A program made the position numbers and the translations under genes. The notes under the pieces are model-generated. The model searched no databases. It saw only the letters and a program-made list of their open reading frames with translations, and was not told the origin of the DNA. A stretch of DNA of 64,000 bases from Halogeometricum sp. S3BR5-2 (GTDB lineage: Archaea > Halobacteriota > Halobacteria > Halobacteriales > Haloferacaceae), in the NCBI RefSeq assembly GCF_031624635.1, contig NZ_JAMQOQ010000005.1, positions 1-64,000 on the forward strand, in the 5' to 3' direction. Of this stretch, positions 42,022 to 49,998 are shown one piece after another (position 1 is the first letter of the stretch; each line of letters begins with the position of its first letter).

Positions 42022-44268
42022 TCACCGCACGCCGCCCATCTCGATGCGCGCGCCGCCCGCCTCGCTCTCAGTGACGGAGACGGTCCATCCGTGGCCCTCG
42101 GCTATCTGCTTCACGATGGCGAGACCGAACCCGGTGCCCTCGCGGTGCGTGGTGTACCCCTGCTCGAACACCTCCTCGCGTCGCTCCGGCGGGATGCCTG
42201 GACCGTCGTCCTCGACGGCGAACCCGTCGTCGGTCGGGACGACGCGGACGCTGACGGCGGGGCCGGCGTGGTCGAGGCTGTTCCGGAAGACGTTCTCCAG
42301 CAGTTGGGCCAGTCGGTTCGAGTCGGCGGTGATGACGCCGAGGCCGTCCGCGACGGCGAGCGTCGCCTCCCCGTCGGCGCCGTCGATCGTCTCCCACGCC
42401 CGCCGGACCGCCTCCTCGAGGTCGACGGGTTCGAGTTCGCGTATCTGTTCGTTCTCCCGCGCGAGGTACAGCAGGTCGCCGACGATGCGGTCCATGCGGT
42501 CCAGGGCGGACTCGACGCGGTCGAACTTCTCGGGGTCGCCGTCCTCCCGCGCGAGTTCGAGGTAGCCGTTGGCGACCGACAGGGGGTTCCTGAGGTCGTG
42601 GCTCACCATGGAGGCGAACTCGTCCAAGCGGTCGGTCTGACTCCGGAGTTCCCGCGTGTGCTCTCGGCGCTCCAGTTCGTAGGCGACCCACCGCGCCATC
42701 AGTTCCACGATGGCCCGCTCGCCGTCGGAGAACGGTTCCTCGCGCGGGTCGGTCCCCGCGAAGCAGAACGTTCCGTACAGGTCGTCGTCGGCGACGACCC
42801 GCGCGCCGATGTAACAGCCGAGGTCGAACGCCTCGTACGCCGGGTCCTCCGACCAGCCCTCCGCCTCCGCGTCCCGCACCGCGACGAGTCCCCCGTCGCC
42901 GACGACCTTCCGGCAGTACGCCCGCGAGAGCGGGGCCGACTCGCCGGGTTGGAGCGACTCGTGCTCGCCGACGGAGTGGACGACCGTCTGCGTTCCGTCC
43001 TCGATGCACGTCAGGAAGCCGTACGGCACGTCCAGGAACTCCGTGCCCAGTTCGAGCAGGCGCCGCACCTTCTCCTCGAAGGAGGCGTCTCGGTCGGCGG
43101 TGACGCGGTACATCCGCTCTAAGGCGTCGTGCTCGGCCCGTCGCCGCTCCATCAGTCGGACGCGGTCGGTCACGTCCCGCAGCACCGAGAGATGCTCGCC
43201 GGGGACGACGTCCCGCGTCGCCGCGTACTCGACGACCCGTCGCTCGCCGTCGGGTCTGCGGAGCGAGAACATCCCCCTGTCCTGGCCGGCGGACAGGAAC
43301 TCCGACCACGCGTCGTCCGTCTCGTAGCCCTCGTCCGCGAAGTCCTCGACGCGCATCCCGAGCAGTTCGTCCCGCGAGACGCCGAACAGGTCGCAGGCGC
43401 TCCGGTTGGCGTCGACGTACGCGCCGTCGTCGTCGGCGACGACGATGGCGTCCATCGCCTCGGCGAAGGCGGCGGCGTACCGCGTCCGCTCGTCCTCCCG
43501 CGTCTCCCACTCGGAGACGTCGCGGACGATGGAGACGATGCCGTCCTTCCCGTCCCACGTGATGGGTCGGGCGGTCACCTCGACGGTGAGCGTCTCTCCG
43601 TCGAGCGTCTGGCCGGTTCGGCGCGCTCTGGTCATCTCTCCCTCGCCGTTCCGAATCCGCGAGACGTCGTCCTCGGCGGTCGCTCTGCTGTCCGGCGGTA
43701 CCAGTTTCTCCGCGGGGCGTCCGAGCAGGTCGTCCGCGTCGTCGGCGCCGTGCAGTTCGACCGCGGCGGGGTTGGCGAAGACGTACTTCCCGTCGACGGT
43801 CACGAGGATGGCGTTCGGCGAACTGTCGAGAATCGACTCCACCTGCGCGGCGGATACCGCCGTCGAGTCGTCCGCCCGGCCGCGGTCGACGGCGTCGCGG
43901 ACGCGACCGGCGAGCGTCACGTCCGAGTCCGGACCGGCCTCGGGGACGTACTCCGTGACGCCCGCCGAGACGGCCTCGCTCGCCAGTTCCTCGTCGCCGT
44001 CGGCGGCGAAGAGGACGAACGGGAGCGAGGGCCGGTGACGCCGGACCGCTTCGAGGAACGCCAACCCGTCCGTGCCCGAATCGCCGTGGGCGCTGACGAC
44101 GCAGTCGAACTCGTCGTCGGCTAGCGCGTCGAGGCCCGCGTCGACGCCCGGTGCGACGGTGACGGAGAAGCGGTCGTCCTCGCGTTCGAGCGACGCGGCG
44201 GTGCGCTCACCCGAGCGGGGGTCGTCGTCGACGCAGAGCACCGAGATAGCCTCCGCACCGCGAGTCAT
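42022..44268 (-). CDS. Sensor histidine kinase: receiver-like, two PAS, GAF, HisKA, HATPase
   Basis: 748 aa, cytoplasmic (no TM). Domain order: receiver-like (1-120), PAS (about 140-255), PAS (260-370), GAF (about 385-530), HisKA with FASMVSHDLRNPLSVANGYL (phosphorylatable His near 555), and HATPase with NVFRNSLDHAG (N box), DDGPGIP (G1) and GTGFGLAIVKQI (G2). In the receiver the Asp cluster DDD (14-16) remains, but the phospho-acceptor position is Ala60 (CVVSAHGD) and the C-terminal Lys is missing, so it should not be phosphorylated. No response regulator is adjacent, as is usual in haloarchaea. Confidence 0.92.
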   Translation of the reverse strand: MTRGAEAISVLCVDDDPRSGERTAASLEREDDRFSVTVAPGVDAGLDALADDEFDCVVSAHGDSGTDGLAFLEAVRRHRPSLPFVLFAADGDEELASEAVSAGVTEYVPEAGPDSDVTLAGRVRDAVDRGRADDSTAVSAAQVESILDSSPNAILVTVDGKYVFANPAAVELHGADDADDLLGRPAEKLVPPDSRATAEDDVSRIRNGEGEMTRARRTGQTLDGETLTVEVTARPITWDGKDGIVSIVRDVSEWETREDERTRYAAAFAEAMDAIVVADDDGAYVDANRSACDLFGVSRDELLGMRVEDFADEGYETDDAWSEFLSAGQDRGMFSLRRPDGERRVVEYAATRDVVPGEHLSVLRDVTDRVRLMERRRAEHDALERMYRVTADRDASFEEKVRRLLELGTEFLDVPYGFLTCIEDGTQTVVHSVGEHESLQPGESAPLSRAYCRKVVGDGGLVAVRDAEAEGWSEDPAYEAFDLGCYIGARVVADDDLYGTFCFAGTDPREEPFSDGERAIVELMARWVAYELERREHTRELRSQTDRLDEFASMVSHDLRNPLSVANGYLELAREDGDPEKFDRVESALDRMDRIVGDLLYLARENEQIRELEPVDLEEAVRRAWETIDGADGEATLAVADGLGVITADSNRLAQLLENVFRNSLDHAGPAVSVRVVPTDDGFAVEDDGPGIPPERREEVFEQGYTTHREGTGFGLAIVKQIAEGHGWTVSVTESEAGGARIEMGGVR

Positions 44269-44413
44269 GTTATTTAACCGGCGGTCGGCGCTGTTAAGTG
44301 TTTTGAGCCGTCGGATTCGCCGGCCATCGGGGAGCCGCGAGAGGATACGTTCAATTTTTGAAGAGAGTCACTACAACCGGATGCTTTAGGAGGGGGAGGC
44401 GACCATCGGAGGT

Positions 44414-45217
44414 ATGCACGACGCAGGGAGCGCGGACGGGACGGACGACGGCGACCGGACAGATAGCGACCGGACGGGCGGCGCGAATATCGGGGCGCTC
44501 GTCGGCGCCGTCGGCGGCGCGGGGACGACGCGGTGCACGCTGGAGGCCGCGGCGGCCCTCGCCGCGGACGGCGCGGACGTGGGCGTGTTCGACGCCGCGT
44601 ACGCGACGCAGGGCCTCGCGGACCACCTCGACGGCCGAATCGAACCCGACCTGACGGCGCTCGTGACCGACGCGGCCGACGCACCGCTGTCGGACGCGCT
44701 GACGACGCTGGACTGCGAGGCCCCCGGCCGGGTCTCCGTCTGTCCGGCGTTCGCCCCGCTCGAACGGTTCGCGCGGGCGAAGGCGCCGGACGCAGCGCGG
44801 CGGTTCGAGGCGCGCTTGAACCGGGCGAGCGAGCGGTTCGACCACGTACTGGTCGACGTGCCGCCGGTCGCCGCCAACCAGGCCATCGCGGCGGTGAACG
44901 CCGCCGACCGGGTCGTCGTCGTCGCCCCGGGTACGACGCGCGGGGCGGACGCCGTCCAGCGGACGCGGACGCGCCTCGAACACGTCGGGAGCGGAGCCGA
45001 CTTCGTCGTCGCGACGCGCGGGGCGTTCGAGGCGGCCGACTGCGAGGTGCCCGCGTCGGAGGTGACAGACCCCGCGTCGGTGCCGTCGTGTCTCGACGAG
45101 GGCGGGCCGTTCGCCGAGAGCGTCGCGCGCCTCGCGGCGGGCGCGACGGGTCGCGACGTGAGCGAGGCCGCCGGGAGCGGCGGCCTCCTCTCGGGCGTAG
45201 AGCGGTACGTGAAGTGA
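44414..45217 (+). CDS. ParA/MinD-like protein with degenerate P-loop
   Basis: A 267-aa ParA/MinD/SIMIBI fold. The sequence GALVGAVGGAGTTR (28-40) occupies the deviant Walker A position (KGGxGKT), but both lysines are missing. Later motifs persist: DVGVFDAAYATQGL (switch I Asp), HVLVDVPPVAANQAIAAVNAAD (Walker B/switch II) and VVVVAPGTTRGADAVQRTRTRL. ATP hydrolysis is therefore doubtful. A true MinD lies 1.7 kb away across tfb. It may be a pseudo-ATPase partner that dimerises with an active family member; this is inference. Confidence 0.8.
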   Translation: MHDAGSADGTDDGDRTDSDRTGGANIGALVGAVGGAGTTRCTLEAAAALAADGADVGVFDAAYATQGLADHLDGRIEPDLTALVTDAADAPLSDALTTLDCEAPGRVSVCPAFAPLERFARAKAPDAARRFEARLNRASERFDHVLVDVPPVAANQAIAAVNAADRVVVVAPGTTRGADAVQRTRTRLEHVGSGADFVVATRGAFEAADCEVPASEVTDPASVPSCLDEGGPFAESVARLAAGATGRDVSEAAGSGGLLSGVERYVK

Positions 45218-45243
45218 GTACGGAGAAGAGTACGTAGAGGGAG

Positions 45244-45768
45244 TCAGAGATAGTCCGCCGACGCGCTCATCGTCTCTCCGAGCGCGTCGCGTTTCCGGAC
45301 GAGGGCGTCGCCGCCGAGCGGTCGCGCCGCGTCGCGTCGGGTCGCCTCGGCGAGTTCCGGCACCGGGTCGTGCGTCTCGACGTAGGCCGCGAGGGCGAAC
45401 TCCGCCTCGTCGGCGCCCGTGAGTTCGAGCGCGTCCGCGCGGGAGAGCGTCCCCGACAGCCAGTCGCGGAGGACCGTCCGCGCCGTCGGCGCGAGGGGGG
45501 TGACGCCCTCGACGCCGGCGCGGTGGAGCACCTTCGCGGCCGTCACGGGGGCGACGGCGGCCGCCCGCCCCGCGTCGCCGACGCTGTCGCCGCCGGCGTA
45601 CCGTTCGACGACCGTGGCCGCGGCCGCCGGCGCGCAGGGGAGCGCGTCGGCGTGGTCGCGCAGTCGGGCGTCGAGGTCGACGTCGGTATCGTCCACCGTC
45701 GCGACGCCCCGCGCGTCCTGCCTGCTCGTCGTCACCGCCGTCTCCGCCGCGATGTCCGCCAGTCCCAT
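45244..45768 (-). CDS. Haloarchaea-specific protein, unknown (174 aa)
   Basis: A helical, Ala-rich acidic protein without Cys or TM. It opens MGLADIAAETAVTTSRQDARGVATVDD. A central part (ATVVERYAGGDSVGDAGRAAAVAPVTAAKVLHRAGVEGV) resembles a helix-turn-helix, and a second helical part (VLRDWLSGTLSRADALELTGADEAEFALAAYVE) follows. It is divergent from tfb over about 160 nt and convergent with the P-loop-less ParA-like gene. I recall members of this family (DUF7858, not verified) in the same position in other haloarchaea. A DNA-binding role is possible. Confidence 0.7.
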   Translation of the reverse strand: MGLADIAAETAVTTSRQDARGVATVDDTDVDLDARLRDHADALPCAPAAAATVVERYAGGDSVGDAGRAAAVAPVTAAKVLHRAGVEGVTPLAPTARTVLRDWLSGTLSRADALELTGADEAEFALAAYVETHDPVPELAEATRRDAARPLGGDALVRKRDALGETMSASADYL

Positions 45769-45892
45769 CGGAGATACCTACGTCTAAGTGATAGTAAGCT
45801 ATTTCGATATATTTTCGGAGATGATATTCGAGCGTGCCGGTGACCGGTACGTTCGAGCGCCGGATTCAGTCATTTCAAGCTACTTTCTCCGA

Positions 45893-45912
45893 TTTTTAAA
45901 TACCCGATCGGG
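45893..45912 (+). promoter_or_regulatory. tfb promoter with palindrome CCCGATCGGG
   Basis: A strong TATA box TTTTTAAATA (45893-45902), centred about 30 nt before the tfb start, is immediately followed by the perfect 10-bp palindrome CCCGATCGGG (45903-45912), between TATA and start. The position would block polymerase, as expected for a repressor or autoregulatory site. Confidence 0.5.
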
Positions 45913-45929
45913 ACCAAGAATCAATTGTG

Positions 45930-46820
45930 ATGACCGAAGCACGCGCCGACGACGCGACGACGACGAACGCCTGCCCCGAGTGCGACGGCCGACTCCACGC
46001 CGACGGTCGCGAGACGGTCTGCGGCGACTGCGGGCTGGTCGTCTCCGAGTACGCCATCGACCACGGGCCCGAGTGGCGGTCGTTCGCCGACGACGCCGGG
46101 AACCCCAAGCGGACGGGCGCGCCGCTCACCCGGTCGCGGCACGACCGCGGCCTCTCGACCGAAATCGGCCGCTCGACGCGCCTGAAGGGTCGCAAGCGTC
46201 GGCAGATGGCTCGTCTGCGCCGCCAGCACAACCGCGCTCGCATCTCCACGAAACGGGAGCGGAACCAGGTGTACGCGTTCACCGAGATACGCCGCCTCAC
46301 GAGCGCGCTGTCGCTCCCCGAGCGCATCCGCGACCACGCCTGCTCGCTGTTCCGGTCGGCGCAGACGGAGGACCTTCTGCGCGGGCGGTCGCTGGAGGGG
46401 TTCGCGGCCGCGTGCGTCTACGCCGCCTGCCGCGTCGCGAACGTCTCCCGCACCGTCGGCGAAGTCGTCGCGGAGGCGAAGGCGACGAGGGCCGAACAGA
46501 CGGCCGCGTACGACGCTCTGAACCGCGAACTCGGGCTTCCCGTGGGGTCGGTCGACCCCGCGGAGTACGTCCCCCGGTTCGCCACCCGCCTCGACCTCCC
46601 GCGCGAGGCGGAGCGCCGCGCCCACGAGTACGTCGCGGAGGCCGCCGAGGCGGGTATCTCGACGGGGCGGAACCCGGGCGGCGTCGCCGCGGGCTGTCTG
46701 TACACCGCCGCGCGCGACGTCGGCGCGGACGTGACGCAGGCGGAGGCGGCCGACGTCGCGGACGTGACGCCCGTCACCCTGCGGAAGACGTACGCGGCGC
46801 TCCGGGAGCGGGAGAGCTGA
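45930..46820 (+). CDS. tfb: Transcription initiation factor B (TFIIB homologue)
   Basis: 296 aa from ATG 45930 (a GTG lies one codon earlier). The N-terminal zinc ribbon CPEC...CGDC is followed by the B-reader/linker GPEWRSFADD and LSTEIGR, then two cyclin folds (about 105-200 and 205-295) that contact TBP and the BRE. It is one of the multiple TFBs haloarchaea carry. This one has DRGLSTEIGRSTRLKGRKRR instead of the more usual LSTxIG-D-NG, so it is a divergent paralogue. It recruits RNA polymerase to promoters. It has its own strong promoter. Confidence 0.93.
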   Translation: MTEARADDATTTNACPECDGRLHADGRETVCGDCGLVVSEYAIDHGPEWRSFADDAGNPKRTGAPLTRSRHDRGLSTEIGRSTRLKGRKRRQMARLRRQHNRARISTKRERNQVYAFTEIRRLTSALSLPERIRDHACSLFRSAQTEDLLRGRSLEGFAAACVYAACRVANVSRTVGEVVAEAKATRAEQTAAYDALNRELGLPVGSVDPAEYVPRFATRLDLPREAERRAHEYVAEAAEAGISTGRNPGGVAAGCLYTAARDVGADVTQAEAADVADVTPVTLRKTYAALRERES

Positions 46821-46899
46821 GCGGGCCGGAGAGCGAGTGGGTGACGCGAGCGCGAGGAGAGCCCTTTTCGAGGTGTCGAGACGGACCGCGAGCGACCGC

Positions 46900-47565
46900 T
46901 CAGTCGCTCGAACAGCGGTCGACCGCCCGCGCGAGCGACAGAATCGCTCGCCCGGCGCGACTCGACGGGGCGACGCGGCAGACGGGGCGACCGGTCTCGA
47001 CGGCGCGGGCGACGCGGGGGTCCGCCGGAACCGTGACCGCGGGCGCGCCGAGCACCTCCTCGAAGACGGCCTCGGGCGGGTCGTCGACGGCGCGGTTGAC
47101 CGCGACGGCGACGAGTCCGGCGTCGAGTTCGCGCGCCAGTTCCCGCGTCCGGACGGCGTCGGCCAGCGCGTACGGCCGCGGTGACGCGACGACGACGCAG
47201 GCGTCGGCGACGGCGAGGGGAACGCCCGCGTCGGCTTTCATCCCCGCCGGACAGTCGACCACGACGTCGCCGTAGGTCCGTTCGACGGCGCGGAGCGCGT
47301 CGCCCAGTCGGCCCACGTCGGCCGCCCGCGCGCCCGCGAGCGACCGGCCGCACGGGAGCAGCGTCACCGGTCCGCCCTCGCGCACGGCCTCGACGGCCGA
47401 CGCCCGCCCCGCCAGCACGTCGTGCAGGTCCGGCCCGCGACCCGTCGGCAGGTCGGCCATGCCGACGTCCGCGTCGACGACGACGGCGTCCGTCGCGGCG
47501 CCGAGTTCGAAAGACAGCGTCGACTTGCCGACGCCGCCCTTCCCGCCGGTCACGGCGAGTATCAC
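46900..47565 (-). CDS. minD: MinD/ParA-family ATPase at the end of the mcm-linked cluster
   Basis: 221 aa from GTG 47565. It has the complete deviant Walker A KGGVGKST at residues 9-16, the switch DADVGMADL, and DVVVDCPAGMKADAGVPLAVAD (Walker B). It is short for MinD, and the C-terminal amphipathic membrane-targeting helix is not obvious (LSLARAVDRCSSD). The GTG overlaps the stop of the preceding gene (GTGA at 47562-47565), so the two are translationally coupled. Its place beside tfb matches my memory of Haloferax MinD1. MinD paralogues in archaea organise chemotaxis arrays and archaella poles; this one's role is open. Confidence 0.88.
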   Translation of the reverse strand: MILAVTGGKGGVGKSTLSFELGAATDAVVVDADVGMADLPTGRGPDLHDVLAGRASAVEAVREGGPVTLLPCGRSLAGARAADVGRLGDALRAVERTYGDVVVDCPAGMKADAGVPLAVADACVVVASPRPYALADAVRTRELARELDAGLVAVAVNRAVDDPPEAVFEEVLGAPAVTVPADPRVARAVETGRPVCRVAPSSRAGRAILSLARAVDRCSSD

Positions 47566-48311
47566 GGCGCCTCCAGCGCGGCGACGACCGGACCGGCCTC
47601 CGTCCCGGCGGCCCGGTCGGCGAGTTCCGCGGCGCGGGCCGCGACGGCCCGGAGCGCCGCCTCGTCGGCGTCGACCGCCGAGGGGAGTCCGGAGACGTCG
47701 CCCGCAGTTTCGAGCGTCGCCGCGGCGTCCGCCGCCGTGGCGTCCGTCAGTCGCTCCGCAAGGCGGACGCGCGTCTCGACCGCATCGAGCCACGAGGCGA
47801 CCGCGGGCGGTCGAGGCTTCGGACTCTGGCCGCCGGAGTCCGGTTCTGAGCCGTTCCCCTCGAAGACATCCGATCCATCGGGGTCGGAAGCGCCCTCGTC
47901 CGAGGGCGATTCGCGCGCGAGCGACGCGTCCGAAACCGAATCCGGAATCGGAACCGGAACGGCGTCGGCGGGCGGCCGCGCCCGACCCAGCGCGCGGATG
48001 GCCTCGTTCTCGCGGTTCTCCTCCTCCGCTCCCTCGGCCCGGCCGAGCGACGTCACGGAGACCGGAGGCTCGCCGTCGGAGGCGACGGGACAGGCGTAGC
48101 CGAGCGCTCGTGCCTCGCCGGCGGCGAGGACGCCCTCGAAGCCCTCCGCGTCCCATCCGCGTTCGGGGACGCCCTCGCGCCGCGGCGGGAGGACGGGGCC
48201 GGGGAGTTCGTTGCGGACGCGGACGCGCCGCGGGACGGGCGCGTCGTTGCGGACCCGGACCGTCACGAGCGTCGCGCCGGCGACGGCCTCGGTCGCGCAG
48301 TCGTGTTTCAT
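47562..48311 (-). CDS. Haloarchaea-specific protein upstream of minD (249 aa)
   Basis: The N-terminal half is beta-rich (LVTVRVRNDAPVPRRVRVRNELPGPVLPP, GVLAAGEARALGYACPV), like an immunoglobulin or CARDB-type domain. A long acidic low-complexity linker with PxP follows, then a helical C-terminus (VASWLDAVETRVRLAERL, ALRAVAARAAELADRA). Cys5 and Cys in GYACPV are the only cysteines. The stop overlaps the minD start, so stoichiometric partnership with MinD is likely. I recall it as DUF7857 (not verified). Start ATG 48311. Confidence 0.75.
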   Translation of the reverse strand: MKHDCATEAVAGATLVTVRVRNDAPVPRRVRVRNELPGPVLPPRREGVPERGWDAEGFEGVLAAGEARALGYACPVASDGEPPVSVTSLGRAEGAEEENRENEAIRALGRARPPADAVPVPIPDSVSDASLARESPSDEGASDPDGSDVFEGNGSEPDSGGQSPKPRPPAVASWLDAVETRVRLAERLTDATAADAAATLETAGDVSGLPSAVDADEAALRAVAARAAELADRAAGTEAGPVVAALEAP

Positions 48312-48363
48312 GGCCGGTCTGGCCGCGCACTGGTACTTCAACGTTCGACCGCACCGGCCGGCG

Positions 48364-49245
48364 TCAGCGGACCACGACCGGCGCCGAGAGGTAGCGGACG
48401 GCGCGAGCGAGGCCGCCGAAGCGGTCGACGACGGCCGAGTCGACGACGACGGGGGCGCGGAGGGGGGCCGCCCGAGCGACGGCGAGAGCGGCGGAGAGGG
48501 AGTCGGCGTCGAACGCGGGCGGGAGCGCCGCCACCGCGGCGGCGAACGCGTCGCGGACGGCGGCGGCGAGCGTCCGTCGCGCGTCGCGTTCGAGGTTCGC
48601 CGCCCGGTCTTCGAGTCGCATGCGCGCCTCGCGCGAGTCGCGGGCGCGGCGCGCCTCCGCCTCCAGGGCGTCGAGTCGCTGTCTGGCGGCCACGCGTTCG
48701 GTCGCCGCCTCCGAGAGTCGCCGCATCGTCTCCGAGAGGTCGCTCTCGGCGACCTCGACGGCGTCGCCGCCGACCTCCCGCGCGGCCTCAACCCGCCCGC
48801 GGACCGTCGCGGCGCGTTCGCGGAGGCGGTCGGTCTCCGCGCCCGCCTCCGCCGCCCGGCGGCGCGCGGCGGCGAGGTCGGTCGACTCCGCGGGCGCCGT
48901 CTCGGCTATCGCCTCCCGAACCCGTCTGAGTTCGGTCAGCGCTCCGCCGGCGTCGTGACCGCGGAGACGGGCCAGAGCGGCCAGCGCGCCCCGCCGGTCG
49001 AACGAGACTCCCACGGAGAGTCGCGCGACGAACGGGTGGACCGGCGTCGGCGCGGGGCGGACGACGCTGGGTGCGGCGGGTTCGGCCGGGAGACCGCCGG
49101 CGACTGCTCGGCGGAGCGTCGCGGCGCCGGGGGCCGTCTCGACCCCCCGGAGGTCGACGACCGGACCGACGTGGAGGCCCCCGTCGGGCAGGCGGACGCG
49201 TATCGGCCGGCGGGGGACCGCGGCCGCGACCGGACCGGCGGTCAC
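48364..49245 (-). CDS. Coiled-coil haloarchaeal protein of the mcm-minD cluster (293 aa)
   Basis: The N-terminal ~90 residues are a beta domain (RPIRVRLPDGGLHVGPVVDLRG). Residues about 95-225 form a long Ala/Arg/Glu-rich coiled coil (SETMRRLSEAATERVAARQRLDALEAEARRARDSREARMRLEDRAANLERDARRTL-like heptads). The C-terminus returns to strands (APVVVDSAVVDRFGG, VRYLSAPVVVR). Its ATG overlaps the previous gene's stop (49242-49245). The SMC-like rod without ATPase heads suggests a structural partner; family number DUF7856 from memory. Confidence 0.75.
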   Translation of the reverse strand: MTAGPVAAAVPRRPIRVRLPDGGLHVGPVVDLRGVETAPGAATLRRAVAGGLPAEPAAPSVVRPAPTPVHPFVARLSVGVSFDRRGALAALARLRGHDAGGALTELRRVREAIAETAPAESTDLAAARRRAAEAGAETDRLRERAATVRGRVEAAREVGGDAVEVAESDLSETMRRLSEAATERVAARQRLDALEAEARRARDSREARMRLEDRAANLERDARRTLAAAVRDAFAAAVAALPPAFDADSLSAALAVARAAPLRAPVVVDSAVVDRFGGLARAVRYLSAPVVVR

Positions 49246-49580
49246 AGGTCGGCGTCGCGCATCGCCGCCGAGGAGGGGTGGTCGGTGCCGGCGGCGAACT
49301 TGTCGTACGGGGTGCTCGGAGACTCACGAGCCTCGTAGGCCGCCGCGGCCGTCCGGACCGAGGCGGGCGCGTCGGCGAACTCGTTGAACGGTTCGGTGCG
49401 TTCGACCTGCACGTCGCCGGCGTGCTTCTCGCGGAGGCGGCACGCGAGGAAGGCGCCGAACTCCGTCTCCGCGAGGAGGGCCGCGCGGCCGAACCGCCGC
49501 ACGACGGTCTCCTCGTGCGTTCGACAGACGTTCCGGAGCGTCTCGCGGGCGGACCGCGAATAGGTCACGACGAGCAACAC
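49242..49580 (-). CDS. Small haloarchaeal protein of the mcm-minD cluster (112 aa)
   Basis: Starts at GTG 49580 (MLLVVTYSRSARETLRNVCRTHEETVVRRFGRAALLAETEF). The first half is helical with a basic face. The second half is acidic, with the conserved-looking tail PYDKFAAGTDHPSSAAMRDADL. One Cys. The stop/start overlap with the coiled-coil gene indicates coupled expression. Family DUF7855 from memory; no function known to me. Confidence 0.72.
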   Translation of the reverse strand: MLLVVTYSRSARETLRNVCRTHEETVVRRFGRAALLAETEFGAFLACRLREKHAGDVQVERTEPFNEFADAPASVRTAAAAYEARESPSTPYDKFAAGTDHPSSAAMRDADL

Positions 49581-49643
49581 GGTTACGGAAGAAAATTCAG
49601 TATGGGATAAAACTCTCCCGAATTGATTTGTTCGGCGACCCGG

Positions 49644-49928
49644 CTACAGGCGTTCGACGTCGAACGTCAGCGACCCGGGAGCCTCGTCCAGGAGGTCGTA
49701 CACGCGCGCTCGGGCGTCCTCGGCGCTCTCGGCGACGACGACGAGTCCGTTCGCGCGGTTCTCGCCCGCGGCCCGGTAGGGCGCGAGGCCCGCCTCGCCC
49801 TCGAAGTCGGTGGCGTACGTCCGGAGGACGGTCACGACGCGCCGTTCGGTCGCCGCGAGGTCGGACTCGCCGGACTCGAAGTCCCGGAGGGCCTCCTCAA
49901 CGTTTCGCAGGGCGGAGATTCTGTCCAT
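49644..49928 (-). CDS. Small haloarchaeal protein directly downstream of mcm (94 aa)
   Basis: An acidic alpha/beta protein (MDRISALRNVEEALRDFESGESDLAATERRVVTVLRTYATDF, then ANGLVVVAESAEDARARVYDLLDEAPGSLTFDVE). The end resembles a small ferredoxin-like beta-alpha-beta unit. It starts 70 nt after the mcm stop on the same strand and precedes the 112-aa gene by 63 nt, so it probably belongs to the mcm transcript. Family DUF7854 from memory. Unknown function. Confidence 0.72.
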   Translation of the reverse strand: MDRISALRNVEEALRDFESGESDLAATERRVVTVLRTYATDFEGEAGLAPYRAAGENRANGLVVVAESAEDARARVYDLLDEAPGSLTFDVERL

Positions 49929-49998
49929 CTACTTTGGGAGTCGTTCCGCGTCTCGGTACAAGAAGCCACCTCCTCGTCGGACTTCCATCGGGAGAGCG

